Source: a virus
Virus record (IMG/VR): IMGVR_UViG_3300031918_000072
Location: 1 to 38,917 of that record
DNA: 38,917 nt
Strand: one strand, 5' to 3'
A program made the translations under genes and the position numbers. Positions 6,364 through 15,300 of this stretch are shown piece after piece; within the stretch, counting starts at the first letter, position 1; each line of letters starts with the position of its first letter. A model generated the notes under the pieces. That model did no database searches and was not told where the DNA came from. It was given only the letters and a program-made list of their open reading frames with translations.

Positions 6364-8955
6364 ATGATAATTAGGTATACCAAAGACGCTACCATACGAT
6401 ATAGTTATCTGAATATCTTCCCCGATCAATTCAAAACTGAAAAGGAAAAACAGGATGAGAGTTGGGTAAAGAATACCATGGACTATTTTGCGAATAGGGC
6501 ATATGCTGAATATATCAAGAACAGGAATGGTTTTGTAAAGAACTATGATTTGGTGAAAGGTATATTAAGAAGTGAAGACTTCTATCAAGAACCTGATGTA
6601 AAATCCTTTACAGATATTCTTACAGCAGACCTTGATCTTCCTTCGTATGTAAAGCATTATTCTATTATTACTACACCTCTTAATGAACTTATAGGAGAAA
6701 TATCTAAGAGACCAGATACATATAGAATAAAAGCGTTTGATGATGATAGCAGAGCTGAAGAACTGGAATACAGGACAGAAATGCTTCAGGAATATATTCT
6801 CCAACAGGCTAAGCAGAAAATTCTTGCTAAAGCAGGAATGGAAGGAGAGGATTTGGATGAAGACACTCTCAATCAAAGAACAATGGAAGATGTCAAAGAG
6901 GATATTGATAGTTATACTTCTGTTGCTGAAAAATGGGGAAATCATGTTCTTACATGTATAAAAGCAGAATTCAATTTAAAGGAAAAGAGTGAAGATGCTG
7001 CAAGAGATTTATTAATTGCAGCAAGAGAGTTCTATCATATCTATGAGGACAATTCAAAACTTGGATATAATATAGAAGTGGTAAATCCAAAGAATGAGTG
7101 GCATCTTACAACACCTGACAGAAAATATACCTCTGATCCCTCAGGAAGGGTACAGAGTGTATATGCAGGTGGGACTGTTCAGGTAATGGAACTTTCAGAA
7201 ATCATAGAAACTATTCCTGATCTTACCAAGGAAGAGATAGATCATTTGAGAAGCTCTCTACAGGATTATGGACTTATTAATGTTAGGGAATCTAATTTAG
7301 GAAACTCAAATGTAACTCCTGGTCAGGAATCTATTCAATATGATACATTTGATCCTCTTGTTCTCCAGACAAGAATGATGATAGAGAGTGAGATGAAGGA
7401 GAATAATGATGGACTTAAAGACTTTCTTGGCCTTACCTCTAATGTTTCTTCCTTTGGCTACAAGTATGTTGTTGTAAAAGGATATTGGATAAGCAAGAAG
7501 AAAATAGGAAAGGTTACATGGATAGATGAATTAGGAAACCTACAAACAGACCTTGTAGATGAGAATTATATTTCCAAGACTATTCCTACACAGCAATCAT
7601 TAGAATGGGGATGGATTAATGAATGGTATTATGGGGATAAGATTGGACCAGATATTTATCACATGAAGCCTTTTAAACTTCTTAACTATTATCCTATCAT
7701 AGGAATGCTCCATGAATTAAAGAACACAGAGGCTCGCTCCTTAGTTGATTTAATGAAACCTTTCCAGGTACTATATAATATATGTATGAATCAGCTTTAT
7801 AGACTTCTTGAAAAGGAAATTGGTAATGTTGCTTCTATTAATATACGCAGGGTACCAAAACTAAAGGATGGAGATGATCAGGATGCTTTGGATGTATGGG
7901 AAATGGAAGCAAGGGAAAGAGGTATTATATTTGATGATGATAGTCCTGAGAATACAAAAGCTCCTGTAAGTAATCAGACAGTAGCAAAGAACATAGATCT
8001 AACAAGAACTAATGAAATCCAATCACGTTATAACCTAGCCCTACAATTAAAGAATGAATGTTGGGAGCTTATAGGAATGTCAAAACAAAGACTTGGCTCT
8101 ATAGCAGCTTCTGAAACAGCAACAGGAACACAGGCAGCTATTTCACAAAGTTATTCACAGACAGAACCTCTCTTTGTAGCACATGAGTATGTACTTGGTC
8201 AGCTATACCAGGCAATTATTGATGCTTCCTTATATGTAGAAAGCAATAAGCCAGTGAGTACTCTCTCTTACATTACATCAGAAGGAGAAGCAGCCTTTGT
8301 ACAGGTGAATGGCAATGACCTCAAATTTCGTGATTTGCATGTCTTCCCAACCAACAGACCAGAGGATACACAAATGTTTAATGAATTAAGACAATTGTCT
8401 CAGGCTGTTATACAGAATGGTGGAACTCTCTATGATGTGATAGAACTGTATTCCACAAAATCAATGAGGGCAATGAAGAAAACCTTCAAAGATCTTAGAG
8501 ATAGATTGCAAGAGCAGCAACAACAGGCACAGGATTTGAAACAGAGAGAACTTGATCAACAGCAACAACAGGCACAAGATCAATTACAACAAGCAGAACA
8601 ACAGCATCAGGAGGATGTAGCTAATGAGAACTATCAGAAAGAATTAGATAGAATTTCCAAAAAGGAAATAGCTATTATACAGGCAACAGGATTTGGAAAG
8701 GTGCAGAGTGAAGATACTAATGCAAATAATGTTCCTGACGTTCTTGAGGTAAGTAGGCTTGCTGGTGAACAAACAAAAGCCGCAAAAGATTATCAATTAA
8801 AAATGGCAGACATACAATCAAAAAATACTGTAGCTTTGCAGAAATTACAAGTGGAAAGAGAAAAGCTACAGGTTGATCGTGATAACCAAAAAAATGATCT
8901 CCAAATCGCTCGTGAGAATAGTAAAAACAGAAGTAGTAAATCAAAATCAAAATAA
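6364..8955 (+). CDS. Portal protein
   Basis: This encodes 863 residues. It forms the dodecameric ring at one capsid vertex through which DNA is packaged and ejected. Position after terL, length, and patterns such as KPFQVLYNICMNQLYRL and GTQAAISQSYSQTEPLF match crAss-like portals. Residues ~715-770 are Gln-rich and coiled coil, followed by a long charged helical tail ending in a Ser/Lys-rich segment. This extended C-terminal coiled coil is usual for crAss-like portals and may reach into the capsid. Four bases and a GCC separate it from the HNH gene upstream. No separate promoter is evident. Confidence 0.88.
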   Translation: MIIRYTKDATIRYSYLNIFPDQFKTEKEKQDESWVKNTMDYFANRAYAEYIKNRNGFVKNYDLVKGILRSEDFYQEPDVKSFTDILTADLDLPSYVKHYSIITTPLNELIGEISKRPDTYRIKAFDDDSRAEELEYRTEMLQEYILQQAKQKILAKAGMEGEDLDEDTLNQRTMEDVKEDIDSYTSVAEKWGNHVLTCIKAEFNLKEKSEDAARDLLIAAREFYHIYEDNSKLGYNIEVVNPKNEWHLTTPDRKYTSDPSGRVQSVYAGGTVQVMELSEIIETIPDLTKEEIDHLRSSLQDYGLINVRESNLGNSNVTPGQESIQYDTFDPLVLQTRMMIESEMKENNDGLKDFLGLTSNVSSFGYKYVVVKGYWISKKKIGKVTWIDELGNLQTDLVDENYISKTIPTQQSLEWGWINEWYYGDKIGPDIYHMKPFKLLNYYPIIGMLHELKNTEARSLVDLMKPFQVLYNICMNQLYRLLEKEIGNVASINIRRVPKLKDGDDQDALDVWEMEARERGIIFDDDSPENTKAPVSNQTVAKNIDLTRTNEIQSRYNLALQLKNECWELIGMSKQRLGSIAASETATGTQAAISQSYSQTEPLFVAHEYVLGQLYQAIIDASLYVESNKPVSTLSYITSEGEAAFVQVNGNDLKFRDLHVFPTNRPEDTQMFNELRQLSQAVIQNGGTLYDVIELYSTKSMRAMKKTFKDLRDRLQEQQQQAQDLKQRELDQQQQQAQDQLQQAEQQHQEDVANENYQKELDRISKKEIAIIQATGFGKVQSEDTNANNVPDVLEVSRLAGEQTKAAKDYQLKMADIQSKNTVALQKLQVEREKLQVDRDNQKNDLQIARENSKNRSSKSKSK

Positions 8956-8977
8956 CAAGTACTAATAAATAGAAATC

Positions 8978-10045
8978 ATGAGCAAAGATTGGATTAACAT
9001 TGATCAGGTTAAACACATTAAACCTAAGACAAAACGTATTCTATTTATCCTGAAGAATAGAATCTATCAGAAGGAGTATTCACAATCCTATGGATTACAT
9101 AATTCTGCAGATATGGTTGCTGATTATCTGGAGAAAAGTGGAAACATATGTAAGGTAGTTACTGTTATTGATGGTAATTTTATTGATGCAGAGGTGCATA
9201 AGTTTAAACCTGACATTGTAATTATTGAAGCATTATGGGTAACAGGTAAAAAGCTTGAAGAATTAATTAATATCAAGCAATATAAGAACATACATTGGGT
9301 AATACGTGTACATAGTAATGTTGGATTTCTAGCTGTTGAATCAAGAGCTTATAAATACATCAATGAATACATGGAACTAAATAGAAAGAACATTATTATA
9401 TCCTTTAATAATAAGGAGTTTAATGAAATTATGTCTTCTATATATTCATACCAATTTGAGTATCTTCCAAATATTGTTAGGAATACTCAACTAGAAGATA
9501 ATCATGCAGATCATGATTCAGAAATATTAAATATTGGATGCTTTGGCTCTCCAAGGATACTAAAGAATCAATTATTTCAGGCTACCTGTGCTATTTTTGC
9601 AGCTAATAAAATGGAGAAGGTTCTTCACTTTCATATTAATGGAGATATTCACAATCCAAGTAATCCGGTAATACACAATCTAAAGGAACTATTTATTGGA
9701 AATCCTAAACATAAATTAATTATACATGGATGGTTAGAGCATAATAGGTTTGAACATCTGATTAAAAAGATGCATTTAGGACTTCAGGTATCCTTTACAG
9801 AAAGTTTTAATATTGTGGTGGCAGATTTTGTTGTTAACAAGGTACCCATTGTTGTAGGAAAAACAATTGATTGGATGCCTAATGTAGCATTTGCTTCTGA
9901 GGTAGATTTTGATGATCTAACAAACAAGATTATTTTTGTATGTCATAACCATCATGGTAGAAAACTTCTAATTGAATTAAGTGAACATGCTCTTTTAAAA
10001 TTTAATCAGGAATCAAAGAAACTCTGGAATACGTTTCTAAAATAA
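8978..10045 (+). CDS. GT-B fold glycosyltransferase-like protein
   Basis: This encodes 355 residues. The N-terminal Rossmann-like half starts with KRILFILKN (residues 20-28) and has the usual "HNSADMVADYL" helix. The C-terminal half has NIGCFGSPR (185-193), LIIHGWLEHNRF (247-258) and SFTESFNIVVADFVVNKVPIVV (272-293), the donor-binding region of GT4-like enzymes. Here the E-x7-E pair is E275-x7-D283, a conservative variant. It probably transfers a nucleotide-sugar-derived sugar in the cytoplasm. An enzyme gene between portal and scaffold is unusual; co-expression with virion genes suggests that the substrate is a virion protein or host surface sugar. It is the last gene before P3. Confidence 0.7.
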   Translation: MSKDWINIDQVKHIKPKTKRILFILKNRIYQKEYSQSYGLHNSADMVADYLEKSGNICKVVTVIDGNFIDAEVHKFKPDIVIIEALWVTGKKLEELINIKQYKNIHWVIRVHSNVGFLAVESRAYKYINEYMELNRKNIIISFNNKEFNEIMSSIYSYQFEYLPNIVRNTQLEDNHADHDSEILNIGCFGSPRILKNQLFQATCAIFAANKMEKVLHFHINGDIHNPSNPVIHNLKELFIGNPKHKLIIHGWLEHNRFEHLIKKMHLGLQVSFTESFNIVVADFVVNKVPIVVGKTIDWMPNVAFASEVDFDDLTNKIIFVCHNHHGRKLLIELSEHALLKFNQESKKLWNTFLK

Positions 10046-10098
10046 CATAATTCATGAAAATAATCAATTTGGTTAAATGCCATATTATGCAAGAAATG

Positions 10099-10114
10099 AA
10101 CTAACTTCTTAGTT
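10099..10114 (+). promoter_or_regulatory. Small inverted repeat upstream of P3
   Basis: AACTAA-CTTC-TTAGTT is a perfect 6-bp inverted repeat with a 4-base loop, 30 bases upstream of the P3 -7 box. It has no U-tract, so it may be an operator or weak hairpin rather than a terminator. Confidence 0.35.
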
Positions 10115-10120
10115 GGCACT

Positions 10121-10151
10121 ATTGGTTATAATCAAAATTGTTATATTTTTA
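10121..10151 (+). promoter_or_regulatory. Promoter P3 for scaffold/capsid genes
   Basis: ATTG (10,121-10,124), 19 bases, TATTTTTA (10,144-10,151) is a degenerate Bacteroidota promoter. TTGGTTAT and TGTTATAT(T)TTT align with P1 at exactly the same spacing (18 bases from TTGG to GTTATAT). It lies in a 138-base intergenic region and is followed by the leader TTAACTACATTAT before the scaffold ATG, like P1. Confidence 0.5.
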
Positions 10152-10183
10152 CTCTACGAACAAATTTTAATTAACTACATTAT

Positions 10184-11419
10184 ATGGCTGAGAATTTGGA
10201 TAGTCCTTCATTTACCTTTGGTATTCAGGACACTATGGAAATGGGAATGGGAAATGCAGAGCTTATTAATGATCTGCTTGCACCTGAAACAGCATCTGGA
10301 AATCCAGAAGATGTTACACCTATTATTAAAGAGGTAACAGAAGAAGATCCTCTTAAAACAGATAAACCTGCAAAGGGAAAAGAGATTGTTCAGAAGTTAG
10401 AGGGAGAAGAAGAAACTCCTCAGGATGTCATACATAATTTCTTAGGAGATGATGATGACAATGAGGAACAAGTTATTCCTGCAGATAGTAAGAAGGAAAA
10501 AACAGATGATGAACAGGAAGAAGAAAAACCAACTTCCACATTTACATCTCTAACTAATGACCTTCTAAAACTTGGTGTATTCACTACAGAGGAAGGAGAA
10601 ACAGAAACTCCTATTAGTACACCTGAGGAATTCCTTGAGAGGTTTAACCAGGAAAAGGAAAAAGGAGTAGTAGAAAGACTTAATAATTTCATTGCTCAAT
10701 TTGGAGAAGACTATCAGGATGCATTCACAGCCATATTTGTAAAAGGAGTAAATCCAAAAGAATACTTTGGTATATATAACAACATTGTAGATTTTACGAA
10801 TTTAGATCTAACACAGGAAGACAATCAAATAGCTGTTATAAGGAAAACTCTCTCTGATCAGGGAATGGAAGCTGAAGATATAACAACAGAAATTGAAAGA
10901 CTTAAGAACTATGGAGATCTGGAAGCTGTAAGTGGAAAATATCATAAGGTGTTGGTTAAGAAGGAAGCTTCTAAACTTGCTCAGAAGGAAACAGAATCCC
11001 AAAGAGAATTAGAACAAAAAGCAGCTATAAAGAACCAATACATACAAAATGTAAATACAATCCTTCAGGAAAAATTGAAGGCCAAAGAGTTTGATGGTAT
11101 CCCTATCAATCCAAAATTAGCAAACGAACTACAAGAATTTCTGCTGTTAGACAAGTGGAAGACTCCTTCCGGAGAAACACTCACTGATTTTGATCGTGCT
11201 ATTCTGGATATGAAGAGACCTGAGAATCATGCAATGAAAGTGAAGGTGGCATTATTACTCAAAATTTTAGAAAAAGATCCTACATTGTCTACTATTCAGC
11301 GAACAGGAGTCAGTAAAAAATCTACTGAACTCTTTAGTGAACTAGCAAGGCAGAAATCTGTAACTAAAATAAGTAATAATAGTAATTCACAATCCAGTAC
11401 ATGGAGCTCACTTAAATAA
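10184..11419 (+). CDS. Capsid scaffold-like protein
   Basis: This encodes 411 residues, directly before the major capsid gene. The N-terminal ~150 residues are highly acidic and low complexity (GDDDDNEEQ, DDEQEEEKP). The rest is helical and charged (KLAQKETESQRELEQKAA), with a Ser/Asn-rich basic C-terminus, as in scaffolding or internal head proteins. Such proteins guide capsid assembly and are removed before DNA packaging. Start ATG 10,184 follows promoter P3 and the AACTACATTAT leader. No protease fold is visible within it. Assignment is by position and composition. Confidence 0.65.
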   Translation: MAENLDSPSFTFGIQDTMEMGMGNAELINDLLAPETASGNPEDVTPIIKEVTEEDPLKTDKPAKGKEIVQKLEGEEETPQDVIHNFLGDDDDNEEQVIPADSKKEKTDDEQEEEKPTSTFTSLTNDLLKLGVFTTEEGETETPISTPEEFLERFNQEKEKGVVERLNNFIAQFGEDYQDAFTAIFVKGVNPKEYFGIYNNIVDFTNLDLTQEDNQIAVIRKTLSDQGMEAEDITTEIERLKNYGDLEAVSGKYHKVLVKKEASKLAQKETESQRELEQKAAIKNQYIQNVNTILQEKLKAKEFDGIPINPKLANELQEFLLLDKWKTPSGETLTDFDRAILDMKRPENHAMKVKVALLLKILEKDPTLSTIQRTGVSKKSTELFSELARQKSVTKISNNSNSQSSTWSSLK

Positions 11420-11441
11420 TAACAATTAACTAAAAACAAAA

Positions 11442-13004
11442 ATGGCACTTCAAACTATTCCGGGATTAACTGGTTTTACCTATGCTCGTGTGGCCTCTAT
11501 GGACAAACGTGCTGTAGGGAAACTCACAGATGCAAATCACTTGGAATCATTTCACAGTACAGAACCTGCAGATTATGACAAAAAAATCATAAGCCTGTAT
11601 ACACAAAGTTCTTTGTATAGTAATGATTTCCTTGACATGATTAACAAAAGCACACCTTATTATATAGACAATAATTCGGATGCTTGGAAATGGAAAATTC
11701 AGGTTCCCTACAAATTCCCTAAAATCATTGATATTCCCACAGGACTTGTAGGAACAGTCAATGCAACTAAAATAGGTATTGATGGACAGGAATTCCAGGT
11801 TGTATTAGATACCAATGAATTCTCCAAAAATGCAATTGTATCTGTAGGATCTCGTCAATATGGTCCTCGCTGGTATGTTGTAAAAGATCCTATGCCTTGG
11901 AATGCAGGATGGCTTTATTCATTCACACTTGTTACTGACAATCCTACAGTGGATTTTGTTAGTTCAACATTCTTTCAGGTAGGTATTGAATTAGAATTGG
12001 TTGATGCAGCTATTGGTGAATTTGATGAAGACCTCTTAGGACTTCCTCGCTTGGGTGAAGAGATTGTAATGTTTGAATCTCTTGGTTCAGGATATGGTTT
12101 TGAACATAAAATCACAGCATGGGCAGATGATAAAATGATGAGAGATGCTGCTGGCAGACCTCTTGATATTCTTGTATATGCTCCTCAGCGCAGGAATCAG
12201 CTTCCTCTTACAAGGAATGATATTAAATGGGAACCATTTATTGAATTCTGGATGCGTAAAGCAATGCTTGAGCTGAAGGTGAAAAGGATGATTTGGTCAA
12301 AACCTGGCACTGTTAAAACAAATGGCAGCAAGCAGGAAGTAAAACGTACATCAGCTGGTGTATATCACAGGATGCGTAATAATGGAAACCTTGTACAATA
12401 TAACAGGGGAGAATTCTCAGCTAATCTTCTTCGTTCAGTATTTGGAGATTTATTCTACAGGCGTGTTGATGTAAAAGACCGCCATGTCAAACTCTATACT
12501 AATGAAGCAGGATTTGATGTAGCAGGACAAGCTTTCAAACAGGATGCTTTAAATTCAGGCTTGACATTCATGGCAGATAGTGGAAATCGGTATCTGCAGG
12601 GTGAAGGACAACATATTGTTTACAATTTTGCCTTTGACTCTATAGTAACTCGTGAAACAGGTCAGGTAGAACTTATCCATCTGAAGGAACTAGATCTACC
12701 ACAGAGTAATCTTGAGTTTGGACAGAACAAAAAATCTACACCTGTATTTATGGTATTTGATGTATCACCAATGAGTGATGGATCAATGATCAATAATATG
12801 CGTGAGGTAAGAATGCAGGGAGCTCCTTCAATGACATGGGGATATATAGATGGTCGTAGACACCACTTAGGATTTGCAAAATCACAGGGAATGTCCTCAG
12901 CTACTAAATTCCCAGGATATGAACTCTGGATGCAGGATAGGTGTGATGTATTTATTGAAGACCTTTCCCGTACAGTGTTAATTGAAGAAATGCCACAACT
13001 ATAG
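11442..13004 (+). CDS. Major capsid protein
   Basis: This encodes 520 residues, about the size of crAss-like major capsid proteins, which adopt the HK97 fold. It opens with MALQTIPGLTGFTYARVASMDKR and contains the long central segments (LGEEIVMFESLGSG, EFWMRKAMLELKVKRMIW) and the YLQGEGQHIVYNF region that I associate with this family. The gene follows the scaffold gene, with an A-rich leader (ACTAAAAACAAAA) before ATG and no Shine-Dalgarno. An HNH endonuclease gene follows 2 bases after its stop. No intron is apparent. Confidence 0.88.
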   Translation: MALQTIPGLTGFTYARVASMDKRAVGKLTDANHLESFHSTEPADYDKKIISLYTQSSLYSNDFLDMINKSTPYYIDNNSDAWKWKIQVPYKFPKIIDIPTGLVGTVNATKIGIDGQEFQVVLDTNEFSKNAIVSVGSRQYGPRWYVVKDPMPWNAGWLYSFTLVTDNPTVDFVSSTFFQVGIELELVDAAIGEFDEDLLGLPRLGEEIVMFESLGSGYGFEHKITAWADDKMMRDAAGRPLDILVYAPQRRNQLPLTRNDIKWEPFIEFWMRKAMLELKVKRMIWSKPGTVKTNGSKQEVKRTSAGVYHRMRNNGNLVQYNRGEFSANLLRSVFGDLFYRRVDVKDRHVKLYTNEAGFDVAGQAFKQDALNSGLTFMADSGNRYLQGEGQHIVYNFAFDSIVTRETGQVELIHLKELDLPQSNLEFGQNKKSTPVFMVFDVSPMSDGSMINNMREVRMQGAPSMTWGYIDGRRHHLGFAKSQGMSSATKFPGYELWMQDRCDVFIEDLSRTVLIEEMPQL

Positions 13005-13006
13005 GA

Positions 13007-13504
13007 ATGAAGGAATATATAATAAGATATTGTGAGCATTGTGGTAAAGAGTTAACTACTAAAACTGGAAAACAAATACAAAGACGTAAAAGATTTTGTA
13101 GCCAAAAATGTCATGATACAGTTAGATATTCCTATGCATGTAAAACTCAGAAAGAGTTCAAAGAGAAATCTGGACTAAATAAATATACTCTAAGAGGAAT
13201 TCAAAAGAAACTAGAATTAATTGAACTTTTTGGAGGAAAATGTGAAAAATGTGGATATGATAAAAACATAGCAGCTTTCGACTTTCATCATATATATCCT
13301 TATGAAAAGAATTTTGAAGTAAAAATTCAGATTCTAAAATCAAAAACAGATGATGAAATATTAAATGAAGCAATGAAATGTATGTTATTATGTTCAAATT
13401 GTCATAGAGATTTACATAGTCCTTATATGAATATCACTCATGTTAAAAAGGTGCTAGAGTTAGAAAAAATTAAAAATGGCAAAATTAAAAACTTGGGTGT
13501 TTAA
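13007..13504 (+). CDS. HNH endonuclease behind the capsid gene
   Basis: This encodes 165 residues. An N-terminal zinc finger (C9, C12, C31, C35) is followed by a classic HNH domain: GGKCEKCG (C79, C82), FHHIYP (His94-His95) and LLCSNCHRDLH (C129, C132, H133, H137). It is a freestanding homing-type nuclease that starts 2 bases after the capsid stop and lies between the capsid gene and the hairpin at 13,530, so it may be read through from capsid mRNA. It could also be a packaging-associated HNH protein, as in some phages, but the presence of three other HNH genes favours mobile origin. Confidence 0.85.
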   Translation: MKEYIIRYCEHCGKELTTKTGKQIQRRKRFCSQKCHDTVRYSYACKTQKEFKEKSGLNKYTLRGIQKKLELIELFGGKCEKCGYDKNIAAFDFHHIYPYEKNFEVKIQILKSKTDDEILNEAMKCMLLCSNCHRDLHSPYMNITHVKKVLELEKIKNGKIKNLGV

Positions 13505-13529
13505 ATTATAATAAATAAATATTGAGAAC

Positions 13530-13553
13530 CCTCCCTATATAAAAATAGGGAGG
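13530..13553 (+). promoter_or_regulatory. Perfect 9-bp hairpin between HNH and connector genes
   Basis: CCTCCCTAT (13,530-13,538), a 6-base ATAAAA loop and ATAGGGAGG (13,545-13,553) form a perfect stem with the only strongly G/C-rich strand pair nearby. No U-tract follows (TAACTC), so it may be an RNA-processing or mRNA-stabilising hairpin or an inefficient terminator after the capsid transcript. Confidence 0.6.
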
Positions 13554-13577
13554 TAACTCATTCAAAATCAACTACAT

Positions 13578-14546
13578 ATGGGTAAAATTGGCAAGATTTC
13601 TGTGATCAGGCGTGAATATAATACAGCTGGTCAACAAACAATGGAAGGTGGATTAGCACAAAGAGGAATGACAAGAGTACCAGGTACTGGTGTCTTCAAG
13701 TATCCTTATAAGGAAATGGATGGTAAATACAGAACAGGGTTAGATCCTGATGCTGCTTATCTGAAAAGAATACAAGATCCTTTAGAGAAAGAGTTAGAGA
13801 CTAAGCGGATTAAAGATTTAAAGAAAAGATTACAGGAAAGTCTTGGAGATATTGACTTGGGGCCACGCTCATCTTTCTGGAATTATGGACTTTCCACATC
13901 TACAGAAGATCAGTTGCATGTACAACCAGTTAAATTAATGGATGGAGATAATTTCTTTGATCTCTCTGTTCCTTTTCAAGAACTTGCTTTTTCATGGCTT
14001 AGGGTACATCCTACTATTTCTTCCAGTTATAGGGCATGGGAATTAGGAGAATATCCTGCAGATACACAATTCTATGTAGCAGATGATGAAATTGAAAATC
14101 AAATTGTCTTTAAGAAGAAACAAATTATCAATAAAGCAATTGCTAAATTTGATAGTATGTCTCCTGAAAAGAAGAAGAAAGTTGCAAGACTTTTAGGACT
14201 TCCGGTTACAGATGATACAAGGGAAGAGGTAGTATATAACTTAGTAGATAATGTTCTTAAACAGACAGAATTCAAAGAGGGAAAATATAAAGGACTTTCT
14301 ACAGTGGATATATTTACACGGTTTGCAGACATGGAAGAAAATTTGCTCAGTGTAAAAGATTTAGTAAAACAGGCTCTTCAGCATTCCATTTATAGAACTT
14401 ATCCAAATGGTAAGATATATGAAGGGGATTATGAGATAGCCAGTGATGAGGATGATTTAATTAAATTCCTTATTGATGAAGAACATCAAATGGATTTACT
14501 TACTCTTGAACAGAAATTGAAAGGTAAGAAAATAGCAGCATTATGA
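13578..14546 (+). CDS. Conserved capsid-proximal virion protein
   Basis: This encodes 322 residues. The N-terminus is basic and Gly-rich (GKIGKISVIRREYNTAGQQTMEGG). The C-terminal ~130 residues are a charged helical domain (SPEKKKKVARLLGLP ... LTLEQKLKGKK). It follows the capsid and HNH genes and overlaps the next gene by 4 bases (ATGA), as expected for a capsid-portal joint or connector component. I recall similar proteins in this slot of crAss-like genomes but cannot assign it to a named ring. The start at 13,578 is preceded by AAAATCAACTACAT. Confidence 0.55.
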   Translation: MGKIGKISVIRREYNTAGQQTMEGGLAQRGMTRVPGTGVFKYPYKEMDGKYRTGLDPDAAYLKRIQDPLEKELETKRIKDLKKRLQESLGDIDLGPRSSFWNYGLSTSTEDQLHVQPVKLMDGDNFFDLSVPFQELAFSWLRVHPTISSSYRAWELGEYPADTQFYVADDEIENQIVFKKKQIINKAIAKFDSMSPEKKKKVARLLGLPVTDDTREEVVYNLVDNVLKQTEFKEGKYKGLSTVDIFTRFADMEENLLSVKDLVKQALQHSIYRTYPNGKIYEGDYEIASDEDDLIKFLIDEEHQMDLLTLEQKLKGKKIAAL

Positions 14547-15274
14547 TCCCTGTAGACAGCTTATTATATAAGATAGATCAAAAACTAAATAAACTATCAA
14601 CTAATGAGCATCAGCAGATACAGCTTGAGGATAAAATCTTAGCTTTAAATGAAGCCCAACTAAAACTGATTAAACAAAAAGTTGATGGTATAAGCATTGT
14701 GAGTGGAATGGGTTTTGATGCTTTTAAAAAAAGGTATGAAGACCTGCAGAGTTTGGTTGAAAATTACATTGATCACCCTCTTGTTCCACAATTACATGAT
14801 GCTAACCTGAATCAATGGATAGTTAATATTCATTCCTTGGAGCCAGATTATATGTTTTATATAGATTCATATGTTTTGGCAGACAAAGGAAGATGTAAAG
14901 ACAGAATTATATGGATTAACCAGGATTTGGCTAAACATGGTGATCTGTCACTCCTCTTGAAGAATGAACATTATAAACCTTCCTTTGAGTATCAGGAAAC
15001 CTTCAATATCATCTCCTCAGATGAGATGTCCATTTTTACAGATGGAACCTTCACACCAACTAAAGTGTATATTATGTATCTCAGGTATCCTGTCTATATA
15101 GATAAAGCAGGATATAAGAAATTTGATGGTACAGATAGCACAGATGTAGATTGTGAATTTGAAACTTATCTGGAGGATGAATTGCTTGATTTAGCGGTAC
15201 AGTCTCTTGCTATGTATACAGAGAATGCATCTGCAGTACAAAATGCACAATTCCGAATACAAACTAACGAATAA
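14543..15274 (+). CDS. Conserved head-tail connector-type protein
   Basis: This encodes 243 residues. The first ~60 are a coiled coil (SLLYKIDQKLNKL ... ILALNEAQLKLIKQK). The body includes RYPVYIDKAGYKKFDGT and STDVDCEFETYLEDELLDLAV, a pattern I associate with connector/ring proteins in this position of crAss-like genomes. The arrangement "strand ... DVDCE ... helix" resembles head-completion proteins. It starts by a 4-base ATGA overlap with the upstream virion gene, which supports shared assembly. Confidence 0.55.
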   Translation: MIPVDSLLYKIDQKLNKLSTNEHQQIQLEDKILALNEAQLKLIKQKVDGISIVSGMGFDAFKKRYEDLQSLVENYIDHPLVPQLHDANLNQWIVNIHSLEPDYMFYIDSYVLADKGRCKDRIIWINQDLAKHGDLSLLLKNEHYKPSFEYQETFNIISSDEMSIFTDGTFTPTKVYIMYLRYPVYIDKAGYKKFDGTDSTDVDCEFETYLEDELLDLAVQSLAMYTENASAVQNAQFRIQTNE

Positions 15275-15300
15275 TTACTAACAATTAAACACAAAACAAA

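Noticed and set aside
10113-10337. A 74-codon + strand ORF overlapping the scaffold start
   Set aside because: It overlaps promoter P3 and the scaffold gene in another frame, and its Leu/Ile/Trp-rich content looks non-coding.
5764-13504. HNH genes inside self-splicing introns
   Set aside because: Terminase, portal and capsid reading frames appear complete on both sides, and no split exon is apparent; the nucleases look freestanding.
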